NCBI GenBank assembly: GCA_002780005.1
Contig: PEWV01000018.1
Location: 842 to 50,437 of the forward strand
Direction: 5' to 3'
Source: Candidatus Aquitaenariimonas noxiae
Lineage (GTDB): Bacteria; Omnitrophota; Gorgyraeia; Aquitaenariimonadales; Aquitaenariimonadaceae
DNA length: 49,596 bases
Shown: piece after piece, positions 9,401 to 17,667 of the stretch
Position numbering within the stretch: position 1 is the first letter of the stretch
How the letters are laid out: every line of letters starts with the position of its first letter
Made by a program: the position numbers and the translations under genes
The notes under the pieces: generated by a model
Databases searched by the model: none
Seen by the model: the letters and a program-made list of their open reading frames with translations, nothing else
Told to the model about the DNA's origin: nothing

Positions 9401-12400
9401 GCCGACCAATTTAAGTTTATTTGTGAAGAAGAAAGCGGTTCGGCCTGAAGGTTTGCGGGTATAGAAGGTGGTTCGGTATCCTGAACCGGACTTTCAACAT
9501 ACTCATAAGGCCCTATATCGCAGGCGCTGCCTTGAGGCCTGCTCGTGCCGTCAAAATCTGATTCGGCAAGGCGTGTTTTAGCGATAACACTTCCGGCATC
9601 AACGGCCGGACTGGCTGAGGAGAGATGGAAATTTCTGCTTATTGCGCTCACAAATTGAGGATCAGCTATTAAAGAGGTTTGTTCCGGAGGAGTTGACAGC
9701 TTTGTTTTGTAGTATAAATTATGGTCGCCGTTCCGGAGCATATCGCCCACTTTATTTTTATCAAAAACTATATCTGTATCGCAGAATATATTGTGAGATA
9801 TTATTGCTGATGCTGTTCCGCTGCCTTGGAAATCAACACTTCCGTTGAAACTCAAGGAATTGATTAATTTATACCCCGGATTCCCCTTGCCTATAAAGTT
9901 AAAGCTGTAGTTATAAGGGTTATCGTAAGCAATGCAATTAATCAGCGTAGCGTTGCTCCAGATCGCGTAACCATTCTTTCCGTTATCATAGGATTTACAA
10001 TTTATCAAAGTCGTATTATTAGGCTTTATATCAAATCCGCTGTTAGAAAAGTTGTAGGCGGTGCAATTCCTTAATATATGGTAGCTCTCCTCGCCCTGGA
10101 TACTGATCGCATCTTCATTATAATCATAAGTCCCCCGGGCAACCACGCAATTTTCGAGCAAAGTATTTTCCTGGCCGTCCTTATAGGGCCATCCGATAAA
10201 AATACCGTTTTCTGTATGATGGATATAGCAGTTGCGCGCAATAAATCTATTGCCAGTTTTGATCAAGGTGCCATCGCTCTCATGTAAGCCCTGTATTAGT
10301 ATCGCCCTGAACGTATTTTTAATTTCGACGTCCTTGACCAGGATATTCTCTTTTCCGGAACAGGCTTCGATGCCTATACCGCCATTTTTGTTAGCCCTAA
10401 TCAACTTACCATTAGAATCGTGATAATAATATACTGAACCAACACCATCAATAATGAAACCTTCGATGATAACGTTGTTTTGCGGTGAAATATTCTTCCA
10501 GGAAGCTCCGCCGCCATATGAATACCCGGCATTACTTATATACGTCGGTCCTTGTATTACTGCCTTACCCTTTTCTGCAGACTTAAATATAATAGGCTCA
10601 TCAGGCGTTCCGGAATCTGTGAAAAGTACTTGTTCTACATAAACCCCTTCTTCCACAATAACCCCGTCTCCCGGCTGGAGAAGCCCGGTATTGGTGGCCC
10701 TATTAATAGTATTAAATGGCTTGCTGAAACTACCGTCATTGTTATCAGAGCCTCTTGAAGCAGAAACATAGTATGTCATTCCTGTAATAGTATACGTGTC
10801 CCCCGGATCCCAAAGTTCCTTAACAACAATTGTTACAGTTTCAACATCGGTTAGGGTTCTATCGCTTACTGTAAAAGCCACATCATAACTTCCTACCTGC
10901 TCATAAGTAGGCCTCCAACTAAAGGTTTGGCTTTTAAAAGTTGCACCTTGCGGTAACTTGTCAGCTGAATAGGTTAGCGTATCTCCGTCAGGCTCTGTTG
11001 CGCTTATTGTGAATTCCAGCAGTATTCCTTTATAAACGGCCTTATTACCTATAGCTTCAAACACAGGAGGTCTATTTGTGTTATTTACTGTAATGGTAAT
11101 AGTCTCTGAACTATTTAAGGTCCCGTCAGTTGCGCTAAAGGTTATTTTGTATGTTCCTGCCTGGTCATAGGTTGGTGTCCAGGAGAATGTTTTTCCGTCA
11201 AATGCAGCGCCTATTGGCAGATCTGCGGCTGTAATTGTTACTTTATCGCCATCCGGGTCTGTTGCTGACACGGTGAAGGATAAAAGAGCATTCTCATTTA
11301 CAGATTTATTGCCTATGGGGCTAAGGACTGGCGATCTATTCACATTATTCACCACGATGGTGATAGTCTCTGAACTATTTAAGGTCCCGTCAGCTGCGCT
11401 AAAGGTTATTTTGTATGTTCCTGCCTGGTCATAGGTTGGTGTCCAGGAGAAGACTTTTCCGTCAAATGCAGCGCCTATTGGCAGGTCTGAGGCTGTGATT
11501 GTTACTTTATCGCCATCCGGGTCTGTTGCTGACACGGTGAAGGATAAAAGAACATTCTCATTTACAGACTTATTGCCTATGGGGCTAAGCGCAGGAGGTC
11601 TGTTTACATCTCCTACACTTATGGTACTGACCTCTGAATCATTTAGATTTCCGTCTGTTACACCAAAGGTTATTTCATAACTTCCTGTCTGGTCATAAGT
11701 AGGCCTCCATGAGAAGGTCTGGCCTGATAAGGTCGCTCCAGCCGGCAAGCCTGAAGCTGTATAAGTTAAAGCATCACCTTCGGTATCTGTGGCGCTTAAG
11801 GAAAATGCTAATATATCATTTTCGTTCACGATTTTATTCCCGATAGCGGCAAGCACCGGCGCGTCATTAACGGGCGCGATAGAAATGCTTACCGTGGCAA
11901 TATTAGAATCTAGTTGTCCGTCACTGACCTTAAAGGTAAAAGAATCTGTTCCGTTATAGTCTGCCTTAGGCGTATAAGTGGCGGTATTGCCTTGCAACTG
12001 GGCCTCCCCATTACCAGGCGGTACTACTAAGCTATAGGTAAGCGGATCATTATCCGGGTCAGAAGCCACTAAGGTAATAACTACTGCCTTATCTTCATCA
12101 GTAACGGCTCCGGCATCTTGTGCTTTCGGAGGCTGATTCACATTGCCCACAAGGATAGTTATGGTTTCTGATACGCTGAGAGTGCCGTCGCTGGCTGTAA
12201 AGGTAACTCCATAATTGCCGGCCTGGCTAAAATCAGGAGTCCAACGGAAAAGTAACCCGTCAAAGGTTGCGCCGGCAGGTAATTCGGAAGAACTAATAGT
12301 TACACTGTCGTTATCCGCATCGCTAGCAGTGACATTAAAGGTTAATAATTCATTTTCGTTTATATTCTTGTTGCCTATAGCAGCCAACACAGGCGCGCGA

Positions 12401-15400
12401 TTAGTGTTATTAACTGTTATGGTAATAGACTCAGAGTCTGTACCTCCATTGCCATCGTTTACAGTAAAGGTAACTGGATAACTCTCGGCTTGGGTATAAT
12501 CCGGGACCCAAACAAAATCTCCGGTAGGAGAATTAAGGCTGGCACCGTTAGGCAAAACGTCAGCAGCGTAAGTCAATATATCGCTGTCAGGATCTGTAGC
12601 GTAAAGGGTAAACCTAAGCTCTGAGGCTTCACTCACAGATCGGTTACCTATCGTTGTCAGTACCGGCGCGTCGTTGACCGGCGTAATAGATATACTTACC
12701 GTGGCAATATTTGAATTTTCATGGCCGTCATTGGCTATAAAAGTAAAACTAATGCTGCCATTGTAGTTAGTAGCCGGTATATAAGTAAGGTTCGGCGCGC
12801 TGCCGCTCAAAGCCCCATGGGGCGGTGGAGTTACTATTGTGTAGCTAAGTACGTCACCATCGGCGTCAGATGCGCTAAGCGTTATATTCTTGGCAATATC
12901 TTCATCGGTAGTTACAGACTGGTCATTTGCTATCGGCGCTCTGTTTACCTTGTTTACCGTAATAGTTATCGCCTCGGAATCATTTAAGCTTCCGTCAGTT
13001 ACGACAAAGGTTATGCTGTGTGTTCCTACCTGTTCAAAAGTCGGTGTCCAGGAAAATGCCCCTGTAGACGCATTAAGGCTTGCGCCGGCAGGTAGTTTGT
13101 CTGCCGAATATGTAAGTGGGTCGCCATCCGCATCTGTGGCGGATATGGTGAACGATAACAAGGAATTCTCATTAACTGATTTATTCCCGATCGCGCCAAG
13201 CACAGGCGCCCTGTTTACATTATTCACTGTAATGGTGATATCTTCAAAGTCTATATCAATCCCGTCTGTTACTTGGAAATGCACTCCTGCATATGTGCCT
13301 GCCTGGTTATAGTTCGGCGTCCAGGAAAATACCCTCGTAGACGCATCAAAGCTTGCGCCGGCAGGCAGGTTGCTTGCCGAATATGTCAGCGGATTGCCAT
13401 CCGCATCTGTGGCGGATATGGTGAACGATAATAAAGAACCTTCATCAACTGATTTATTTCCAATCGCCCCAAGCACAGGCGGAGAATTGCCGCTGGCCGG
13501 AAGTATTGTGACTTGCGCGGATCTTCCGCTGCCGGTTGCTGTCCCATCATAACCCTGGACAGTGCATTTCCAGATCTCGCCGACAGTCGTTTTATCCGCA
13601 GTAACGGTGTTTGTTATAAGATCAGTCTGCTGCGTGTTATTTTTATACCATGTGTATTTGTAAGTCACAGGATCGCCGTCCGCATCAGTAGAACCACTGG
13701 CTGAAGCGACCAGATCGGCATTGTCAGGCGGCGCGCTCGGGCTTATTGTTACCGTAGTAGGCTGCGTAGGCGCCGCATTGGATATTGTCTTTGTAGCGCT
13801 AATAGAAGGGCCATCCGAGGTTCCGTCATTAGGCGTAACTGTGCATTTCCAGGTTTGCCCTTTCGTAGTTAGAGACGCAGAGACCGTATTTGTGGTTAAA
13901 CTTGCCTGTAAAACATTATTCAAATACCACGCATATTTATAAGTAATAGGGTCACCTTCCAGATCCGTCGAACCGCTTGGCTGGGTGACCAAATTATTTG
14001 TGGTATAGGCCGTAGCCGGACTTATAGTAAGTGTGGGCATGGTAGGCGAATTGTTACTGGTAGACAGCGTATCAATGTACGCTACAGCGCTACTCTGGCC
14101 ATCCGGAACATTCATTGGAAAGGTATCATTGGATACATAACCTTTACCGTCGTACAAAAGAGAGACGCAATCGAGAGTACCTGTAGAACCGCTCCTATAG
14201 TCGCTAACCTCCACAAACCAGCGCTTGGTGGCGCTAGGCGGCAGATACGCAAGTCCATCGGTAATATCGCATGAAGTATTGATATCTGGATAGTTACCCC
14301 CATCCATCCAATATTGGTCCTTGCTCCAGTTGGGATTTGCCGGGGCGCCGCATCCCACCCTCAGATGTAACTGCCCGCGGCTGGGATGGCGGATATTTAT
14401 CCGCAACCGGGCTTGCGGCTGATAACCAATGCGGTCTACCATCTTGTATCCGCCATGGGAGGCAAACACAAATGGATAGGATAACCATATATATCCGTCT
14501 CCGCTCCACCCGCTTCCCCAGGAATTGAACATCTTAAACGCGCCGTATCTTATTTCTCCGTTGGCATCGGTATATTGGCGGGTATCATCATATCCCACTA
14601 TCGTTACCGCATGACCTCCTCTAGCGCTATAGCCGGGCCTCCACCCGTCATGCACGTCATTTCCTCCGTTTTCCGGAATGTTCCCATACGTATCAATACC
14701 GATCACAAAAATATCACCGCTATTAAGTTGGTTTTTCGCGTTTTGCAGACCCGATGACCACAGAGAAACGTAAGAATAGCTTGTTCCTCGATATGGCATA
14801 GCGGCTTCGCACTGCACCTGATTCGGCCAAGTGTACACATCCGAAGGATTATAAACATCCATCGTTGCGCAACCCTTATCCATGATCACACTAAAAGCAT
14901 CTCCGAAATATGCGCCACTATCGGAACCGCCGTTGATCTGGTTATAGAGAAACAGTCCGCTGAAGAGATGGTTATTTGTAGTCACACCCCACCCATGCTC
15001 CTTGTTTTCCTGGTATGTCTTATATCCGTATCCTACCGCAAACCCAACGCAACTGCTGCCGTTTTGGCTTATTGCCCGAGGCATGTTCGAAGAAAGATCA
15101 AGAGATGTGCCTGGAGTTACAGCCACTATAATGCTTTTAGTAACCTCACCTTCCGCGTCGCGTGCCTTAAAGTTTAAAGTGTATTCCACTCCGGATTGGC
15201 CGCTTGAAGGTGTAAATGTAAATATTCTCGTTGCCTGGTCGACCGCTGCCCCGGCAGGAAGGCTTGGGTCGGTATATGTTATAGGGTTATTCTCAGGGTC
15301 GGTAGCTTTAACGTTAAGGGTAAGCGTATAGTTTACACAGACAAAATAAGTGTTGTAAGCCTTTCTATCAAAAGCCGGAACGGCTGCTTCGGCAGAAGCC

Positions 15401-15474
15401 TGCAGAAGCAAAAATGCTTCAGCCATTAATAGCGCGCATATCGTCCATTTTATAAACCTTCTTCCAATACCCAT
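6496..15474 (-). CDS. Giant secreted multidomain protein: papain-like peptidase, cadherin/He_PIG array, beta-helix, PKD domains, CFI-type tail
   Basis: 2992 residues. A signal peptide (about 1 to 30) leads to an Ig-like domain, then a C1A papain-type peptidase (about 125 to 345) with Cys142 in NGSSCVGF, His288 in GGHAVTIVGYDD and Asn317 in FNSWGSGWSG. Gln137 is a candidate oxyanion-hole residue. Ten cadherin-like/He_PIG repeats of about 88 residues follow (about 663 to 1555; typical phrase PIGNKSVNEN). A right-handed parallel beta-helix resembling polysaccharide lyases ends in an SPAVDAGS...DIGPYEY motif (about 1560 to 1985). Next come Fn3 (about 1990 to 2085), one more He_PIG repeat, five PKD domains (about 2180 to 2640), an Ig-like and a ZU5-like region. 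A GGSGGDGSGG linker and the CFIATAAFG tail (about 2912 to 2992) finish it. The start lies two bases after the upstream stop. It is probably cell-surface or extracellular; protease and lyase activities are predicted, not shown. Confidence 0.9.
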   Translation of the reverse strand: MGIGRRFIKWTICALLMAEAFLLLQASAEAAVPAFDRKAYNTYFVCVNYTLTLNVKATDPENNPITYTDPSLPAGAAVDQATRIFTFTPSSGQSGVEYTLNFKARDAEGEVTKSIIVAVTPGTSLDLSSNMPRAISQNGSSCVGFAVGYGYKTYQENKEHGWGVTTNNHLFSGLFLYNQINGGSDSGAYFGDAFSVIMDKGCATMDVYNPSDVYTWPNQVQCEAAMPYRGTSYSYVSLWSSGLQNAKNQLNSGDIFVIGIDTYGNIPENGGNDVHDGWRPGYSARGGHAVTIVGYDDTRQYTDANGEIRYGAFKMFNSWGSGWSGDGYIWLSYPFVFASHGGYKMVDRIGYQPQARLRINIRHPSRGQLHLRVGCGAPANPNWSKDQYWMDGGNYPDINTSCDITDGLAYLPPSATKRWFVEVSDYRSGSTGTLDCVSLLYDGKGYVSNDTFPMNVPDGQSSAVAYIDTLSTSNNSPTMPTLTISPATAYTTNNLVTQPSGSTDLEGDPITYKYAWYLNNVLQASLTTNTVSASLTTKGQTWKCTVTPNDGTSDGPSISATKTISNAAPTQPTTVTISPSAPPDNADLVASASGSTDADGDPVTYKYTWYKNNTQQTDLITNTVTADKTTVGEIWKCTVQGYDGTATGSGRSAQVTILPASGNSPPVLGAIGNKSVDEGSLLSFTISATDADGNPLTYSASNLPAGASFDASTRVFSWTPNYNQAGTYAGVHFQVTDGIDIDFEDITITVNNVNRAPVLGAIGNKSVNENSLLSFTISATDADGDPLTYSADKLPAGASLNASTGAFSWTPTFEQVGTHSITFVVTDGSLNDSEAITITVNKVNRAPIANDQSVTTDEDIAKNITLSASDADGDVLSYTIVTPPPHGALSGSAPNLTYIPATNYNGSISFTFIANDGHENSNIATVSISITPVNDAPVLTTIGNRSVSEASELRFTLYATDPDSDILTYAADVLPNGASLNSPTGDFVWVPDYTQAESYPVTFTVNDGNGGTDSESITITVNNTNRAPVLAAIGNKNINENELLTFNVTASDADNDSVTISSSELPAGATFDGLLFRWTPDFSQAGNYGVTFTASDGTLSVSETITILVGNVNQPPKAQDAGAVTDEDKAVVITLVASDPDNDPLTYSLVVPPGNGEAQLQGNTATYTPKADYNGTDSFTFKVSDGQLDSNIATVSISIAPVNDAPVLAAIGNKIVNENDILAFSLSATDTEGDALTYTASGLPAGATLSGQTFSWRPTYDQTGSYEITFGVTDGNLNDSEVSTISVGDVNRPPALSPIGNKSVNENVLLSFTVSATDPDGDKVTITASDLPIGAAFDGKVFSWTPTYDQAGTYKITFSAADGTLNSSETITIVVNNVNRSPVLSPIGNKSVNENALLSFTVSATDPDGDKVTITAADLPIGAAFDGKTFSWTPTYDQAGTYKITFSATDGTLNSSETITITVNNTNRPPVFEAIGNKAVYKGILLEFTISATEPDGDTLTYSADKLPQGATFKSQTFSWRPTYEQVGSYDVAFTVSDRTLTDVETVTIVVKELWDPGDTYTITGMTYYVSASRGSDNNDGSFSKPFNTINRATNTGLLQPGDGVIVEEGVYVEQVLFTDSGTPDEPIIFKSAEKGKAVIQGPTYISNAGYSYGGGASWKNISPQNNVIIEGFIIDGVGSVYYYHDSNGKLIRANKNGGIGIEACSGKENILVKDVEIKNTFRAILIQGLHESDGTLIKTGNRFIARNCYIHHTENGIFIGWPYKDGQENTLLENCVVARGTYDYNEDAISIQGEESYHILRNCTAYNFSNSGFDIKPNNTTLINCKSYDNGKNGYAIWSNATLINCIAYDNPYNYSFNFIGKGNPGYKLINSLSFNGSVDFQGSGTASAIISHNIFCDTDIVFDKNKVGDMLRNGDHNLYYKTKLSTPPEQTSLIADPQFVSAISRNFHLSSASPAVDAGSVIAKTRLAESDFDGTSRPQGSACDIGPYEYVESPVQDTEPPSIPANLQAEPLSSSQINLNWSASIDNMGVTGYVIYRDEIIIAETASLSYSDIELQPGTTYAYQVSAYDAAGNESEKTSEVQALTLNSMNYSPVLDLIEDKTVNEGQVLKFTIIATDPEGDALTYSASNLPRGAAFKNRTFTWTPDYTQAGVYNVTFSVSDGKLIDSQTVKMEAGNVDINPTASIECDTESGYAPLKVKFKAVITDPAGTGGTKCKWSFGDGQTSTEQNPTHPFDYIGTYEVTLVATNKDNFQSAPATKTITVISPQTDIADIDVKVSAIPQEGSAPLEVAFTATARIPGGSIIKYEWDFDGRGRWDYSSNESGNASHTYTAKGDYPATLRAMTNKGLVVERTVLVTVNPNPDSPLIKSFEADKLTGTTPLRVNFNVSCLCPQSDEEILFYRWDFDGDGVYDKETRMANVVKTFTLAGAHLVLVEAVCSNGLSATSEILVTAAECSSPLDFTLNADLKKGQAPLKVKFDCETNSGYKIISYEWDFNGDGIYDKTSFTNRKEVFIYEAGVYNASLIVTDERKISSRKEIEIKVLKNDTLVVSALDITPSPTEGVAPLEAKFVLNGNQLGGIKGYMWDFDGNATIDYCSSTSPEAKFVYTNPGYYKAALVTALTDGRKLVETFLIKATNVNALYVNMLKPENNQTISGNALTLLAESNMPKMVEYIVYRCKSADEEEWIDLGSSKEYPYAISVDTTKLLNGGSYALKAVMFTVGGLECSSQPITVTIDNSGQKTDSVETLNAEGHSATDKVIQDQPHTARLSDGTEIIVPVGSLSADDRVKVRIMSKDEIANEVADPQDPNVKGIGIYREIELESKTAGPEKYIVITVPYQDEDNDGKVDNTDGIEEETLWLYYYDGSAWNPVYECVVLPEENRIIAKTNHLSFFGLGGLLGGIAGGSGGDGSGGSCFIATAAFGTPMAEEVLTLCEFRDRHLMNNSFGTAFVKFYYRHSPIIADYIRNKPVLRKITRFALRPIIRLVKRIL
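11101..11588 (-). repeat. Recent tandem duplication of one 264-bp He_PIG module
   Basis: The segments at 11101-11324 and 11365-11588 lie exactly 264 bp (88 codons) apart. By eye they differ at about nine of 224 bases. The other modules of the array are related mainly at protein level, so this pair is the youngest duplication in the giant gene. Confidence 0.9.
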
Positions 15475-15476
15475 TT

Positions 15477-16583
15477 TTATAACCCTTCCTCTACTTTCTC
15501 CGGCTTCTTTTCATCTGAAATCAGGCCTGTAGGATAATCAAATTTTCCAGGTTCTCCCACGTAAAAATTTTCTGTCCACTCTCTACCCTCGCTGTCCTTT
15601 ATTGTCAAAGTTACCGAAGGCGGGCTCGTGGTAATAGCATCATCAGAAACATCTATTAAGAATCTGGCGTTGAATCGGCCTTTCGCCTCAACAAAATCCA
15701 GCTTTGCTTCACCCTCTAATACTGTTACAGAGGCATTATCAGCTGTTGCAGTCACGGTTAAACCTTTAGCCTTTCCATTCCCTTGATTATCCAAATATAC
15801 GGTAAACGCCACTTTCTCTCCAGGGCCGGCCACGTTATCAAGATTGCCTTTTGTCCCGGGAGTAACGCCATCATCCACTTTTATGTCAGCAAACCGTATT
15901 CTTGGCGCTGCTTTTACTTCTACATGAACCGGCACTACTGCTATCTCCTCTTTATTTAGACCTAATATTATTAAATTGGTGCTATTACTTCCTATCTCCA
16001 GGTTTGAAGCAACGGCAGCCAGTTTGACATCCAGGGTTTCACCCGGCCCTAAAATCCCGTAATAAGGAAATTGTATAAGCCACGGCGCGCCCCTGAATAA
16101 TCCTGTTTTTTCTAAGTCCTCTTCAGCCGGCTTTTCGGGAAGCTTATCTTTCTTGTAGGCAATTAATTGCTCTACTGCCTGATCGATCTCGGCGGGTGTA
16201 TCTGCTTTATCGACCTTGTAAATGTTAAAGAGGACCTTTCCAGGACCATCATTAATAAGCGTGAATTCCGAGCTTTTTCTTCCGCCTTCTTCAACTTCTA
16301 TTTCAACTTCAGACGGCTCTGTCCTTAAACGGGCAGATAAAACCGCTTCCTGCTCAGCAGGCGCTTCTGCTTCCGGAGTTTCCTGTAAAGCAGGTTTTGC
16401 CTCTTTGGGTTTATCGACTTTAGGTCCCTTAACCGGCTCCTCTTCTTTGATCAATATCTCCTCAGCCTTTTCTTTCTTTAACAACTCGGGCTTCTGCCTT
16501 GACATAAAATGGATAGAGGCTAGGGCGACTATCCCTGCAAAAATAATCATAGCACCTATAATTAAAATCCTCTTTCCCTTCAT
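15477..16583 (-). CDS. Single-pass membrane protein with Ig-like/CARDB-like extracytoplasmic domains
   Basis: 368 residues from the ATG at 16583. A 379-residue version from 16616 would overlap gspC and read through a poly-G run, so the shorter start is preferred. One transmembrane helix (about 5 to 25) follows a short KGKR cytoplasmic start. Next is a charged Pro/Glu/Lys linker (about 30 to 85), an Ig-like beta domain (about 90 to 215) and a CARDB-like domain (about 225 to 350; GPGEKVAFTVYLDNQGNG). The layout mirrors GspC: inner-membrane anchor, flexible linker, periplasmic domains. It is encoded between gspC and the giant protein with a two-base gap to the latter. A role in handling that cargo is attractive but only inferred from position. 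No catalytic motif seen. Confidence 0.8.
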   Translation of the reverse strand: MKGKRILIIGAMIIFAGIVALASIHFMSRQKPELLKKEKAEEILIKEEEPVKGPKVDKPKEAKPALQETPEAEAPAEQEAVLSARLRTEPSEVEIEVEEGGRKSSEFTLINDGPGKVLFNIYKVDKADTPAEIDQAVEQLIAYKKDKLPEKPAEEDLEKTGLFRGAPWLIQFPYYGILGPGETLDVKLAAVASNLEIGSNSTNLIILGLNKEEIAVVPVHVEVKAAPRIRFADIKVDDGVTPGTKGNLDNVAGPGEKVAFTVYLDNQGNGKAKGLTVTATADNASVTVLEGEAKLDFVEAKGRFNARFLIDVSDDAITTSPPSVTLTIKDSEGREWTENFYVGEPGKFDYPTGLISDEKKPEKVEEGL

Positions 16584-16588
16584 TTCCG

Positions 16589-16597
16589 CCCCCCCCC
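16589..16597 (-). other. Poly-G tract (G9) overlapping the ribosome-binding region of the membrane protein gene
   Basis: Nine C on the plus strand (16589-16597), followed by seven T (16598-16604), give A7G9 just upstream of the ATG at 16583. The tract lies between the gspC stop and this start, where the Shine-Dalgarno sequence should be. Length changes would shift ribosome-site spacing, or frame if the upstream start at 16616 is used. Confidence 0.8.
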
Positions 16598-16602
16598 TTT
16601 TT

Positions 16603-17361
16603 TTAATACATAACAAATTTCAGATCCTTGACCGATCCCTGACGCAGGATCTTTACATAAATTACAGGTTTATTTTTAACTTTTTCATAAATTTTAAAAC
16701 AGGATGGGATGCTTACTATGGACTCGCCATTTACCGCAAGAACTATGTCTTTCTCTTTCAAACCAGCTTTATTAAGCATGGGTTTATCTTTAAAAGATTC
16801 TATCTTAATGCCCTTGAACTTTCCTTCATCTATGTAAGGCAAAAATTTTCCTTGCGAAAAAATATGGTTGGAATTCTTCACTTCCTGTATCAGAAGGTCT
16901 TTATCGATGTGCTTTTCACTCTTAGAAACTGATGTTACCGCATCGTCTTCCTGGGTGGTAAGGGTAATTTCGACATCTTCACATCTCAAGATCACGCTGC
17001 CTAACTGGATATCCACCAACTTAAATCCTTCTATGGTGTCTCCTGCGGCGTAGGCATTCTTTTCGGATGTGCGTTCATTTCTGATGATCGCCCGCGGGTC
17101 CCGGTAGCCGCCAAGGACTGTAGCTAACAGCTTTAATTTTGGGATGTTAATGGAAACTTCGTTTTTTTCCTTAGGGGAGACTACAGATGTGGTGGGCACA
17201 TAGCCCATCTGGGTCAACTTCTCTTTACCGGCCTTTTCTTCAGTCGAGCGCCCTATACATGAGATACTTTTTTGTGTATAGAGGACAGAATTGAAGACCG
17301 AAATAAAAAGAAGAAGAAGCCCCATTACTATTAATATTATAAAGACATTTACTCTTTTCAT
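16603..17361 (-). CDS. gspC: Type II secretion system protein C (GspC-like) with PDZ domain
   Basis: 252 residues with the GspC layout. A short cytoplasmic N-terminus and one transmembrane helix (about 6 to 28) lead to a periplasmic linker. The homology-region domain (about 75 to 136) contains LKLLATVLGG, RAIIRN and AAGDTIEGFKLVDI, and a PDZ domain (about 165 to 250) includes AGLKEKDIVLAVNG. In type II secretion, GspC links the inner-membrane platform to the outer-membrane secretin GspD and helps choose substrates. The start ATG follows a GAGGTAG site. It is the first gene after the c-di-GMP riboswitch and terminator, and the first of a run ending in large secreted proteins. No other secretion genes except gspE are in the window. 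Confidence 0.83.
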   Translation of the reverse strand: MKRVNVFIILIVMGLLLLFISVFNSVLYTQKSISCIGRSTEEKAGKEKLTQMGYVPTTSVVSPKEKNEVSINIPKLKLLATVLGGYRDPRAIIRNERTSEKNAYAAGDTIEGFKLVDIQLGSVILRCEDVEITLTTQEDDAVTSVSKSEKHIDKDLLIQEVKNSNHIFSQGKFLPYIDEGKFKGIKIESFKDKPMLNKAGLKEKDIVLAVNGESIVSIPSCFKIYEKVKNKPVIYVKILRQGSVKDLKFVMY

Positions 17362-17483
17362 GATACACTACCTCATTATGATATATAATATGTACATATA
17401 AAACTGGCTTCGTCTTCATCTTCTTATCCAATTCCTTGTTTGGTCTTCCTTTAATTCTTTCCATTACAAACTCACTTTCCAAT

Positions 17484-17517
17484 AAAAAAACCCTATTTTA
17501 CCATCCGTAAAATAGGG
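17484..17517 (-). terminator. Intrinsic terminator of the riboswitch expression platform
   Basis: On the minus strand an 11-bp perfect stem (CCCTATTTTAC with GTAAAATAGGG) closes a five-base GGATG loop. Seven T follow at 17484-17490. It begins a few bases after the 3' strand of aptamer P1, the usual arrangement of a transcription-terminating riboswitch. The next gene, gspC, starts 122 bp further on. Confidence 0.92.
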
Positions 17518-17521
17518 CCGA

Positions 17522-17628
17522 TTGTAACTGCTCTTAATTTGGCAGCCCTGCCGCCGTATCCTGTCTTATTTGAGGACTTAGGCCGTAGGCTTTGCGCCCC
17601 ACCCTTTCGGATGGTTTACCTTTTACAA
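17522..17628 (-). promoter_or_regulatory. c-di-GMP-I (GEMM) riboswitch aptamer
   Basis: The minus strand shows class-defining parts in order. P1 is TTGTAA (17623-17628) paired with TTACAA (17522-17527). Next come AAAGGTAAACC, a P2 hairpin CCATCC-GAAA-GGGTGG with a GNRA loop, and the conserved CGCAAAGCC block. A tetraloop receptor-like CCTAAG...TACGG follows, then a P3-side GGCAGGGCTGCC. This order matches the GEMM-I consensus, whose ligand is cyclic di-GMP. The 8-mer ACCATCCG (17608-17615) is the exact reverse complement of CGGATGGT in the terminator (17500-17507), giving a plausible antiterminator. The predicted logic is ligand bound, terminator formed, gspC and downstream genes off. The aptamer call is strong; the switching direction is inference. 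Confidence 0.92.
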
Positions 17629-17667
17629 ATTTAAGTATTTAAAAGAACCTTTTTATCTCTATTATAA

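Noticed and set aside
10800-13500. Regular about 265-bp periodicity resembling a repeat array or CRISPR
   Set aside because: The units are in-frame protein modules without short identical repeats or spacers.
7694-15331. Many plus-strand frames opposite the giant gene
   Set aside because: Low-complexity antisense of repeat modules; no ribosome sites or domains.
16583-16616. Longer 379-residue start for the membrane protein at 16616
   Set aside because: It lies inside gspC, has no ribosome site, and would place a poly-G-encoded stretch before the membrane helix.
17240-17482. 80-codon minus-strand frame right after the terminator
   Set aside because: It overlaps gspC out of frame, has no good ribosome site, and its product looks like random translation of the leader.
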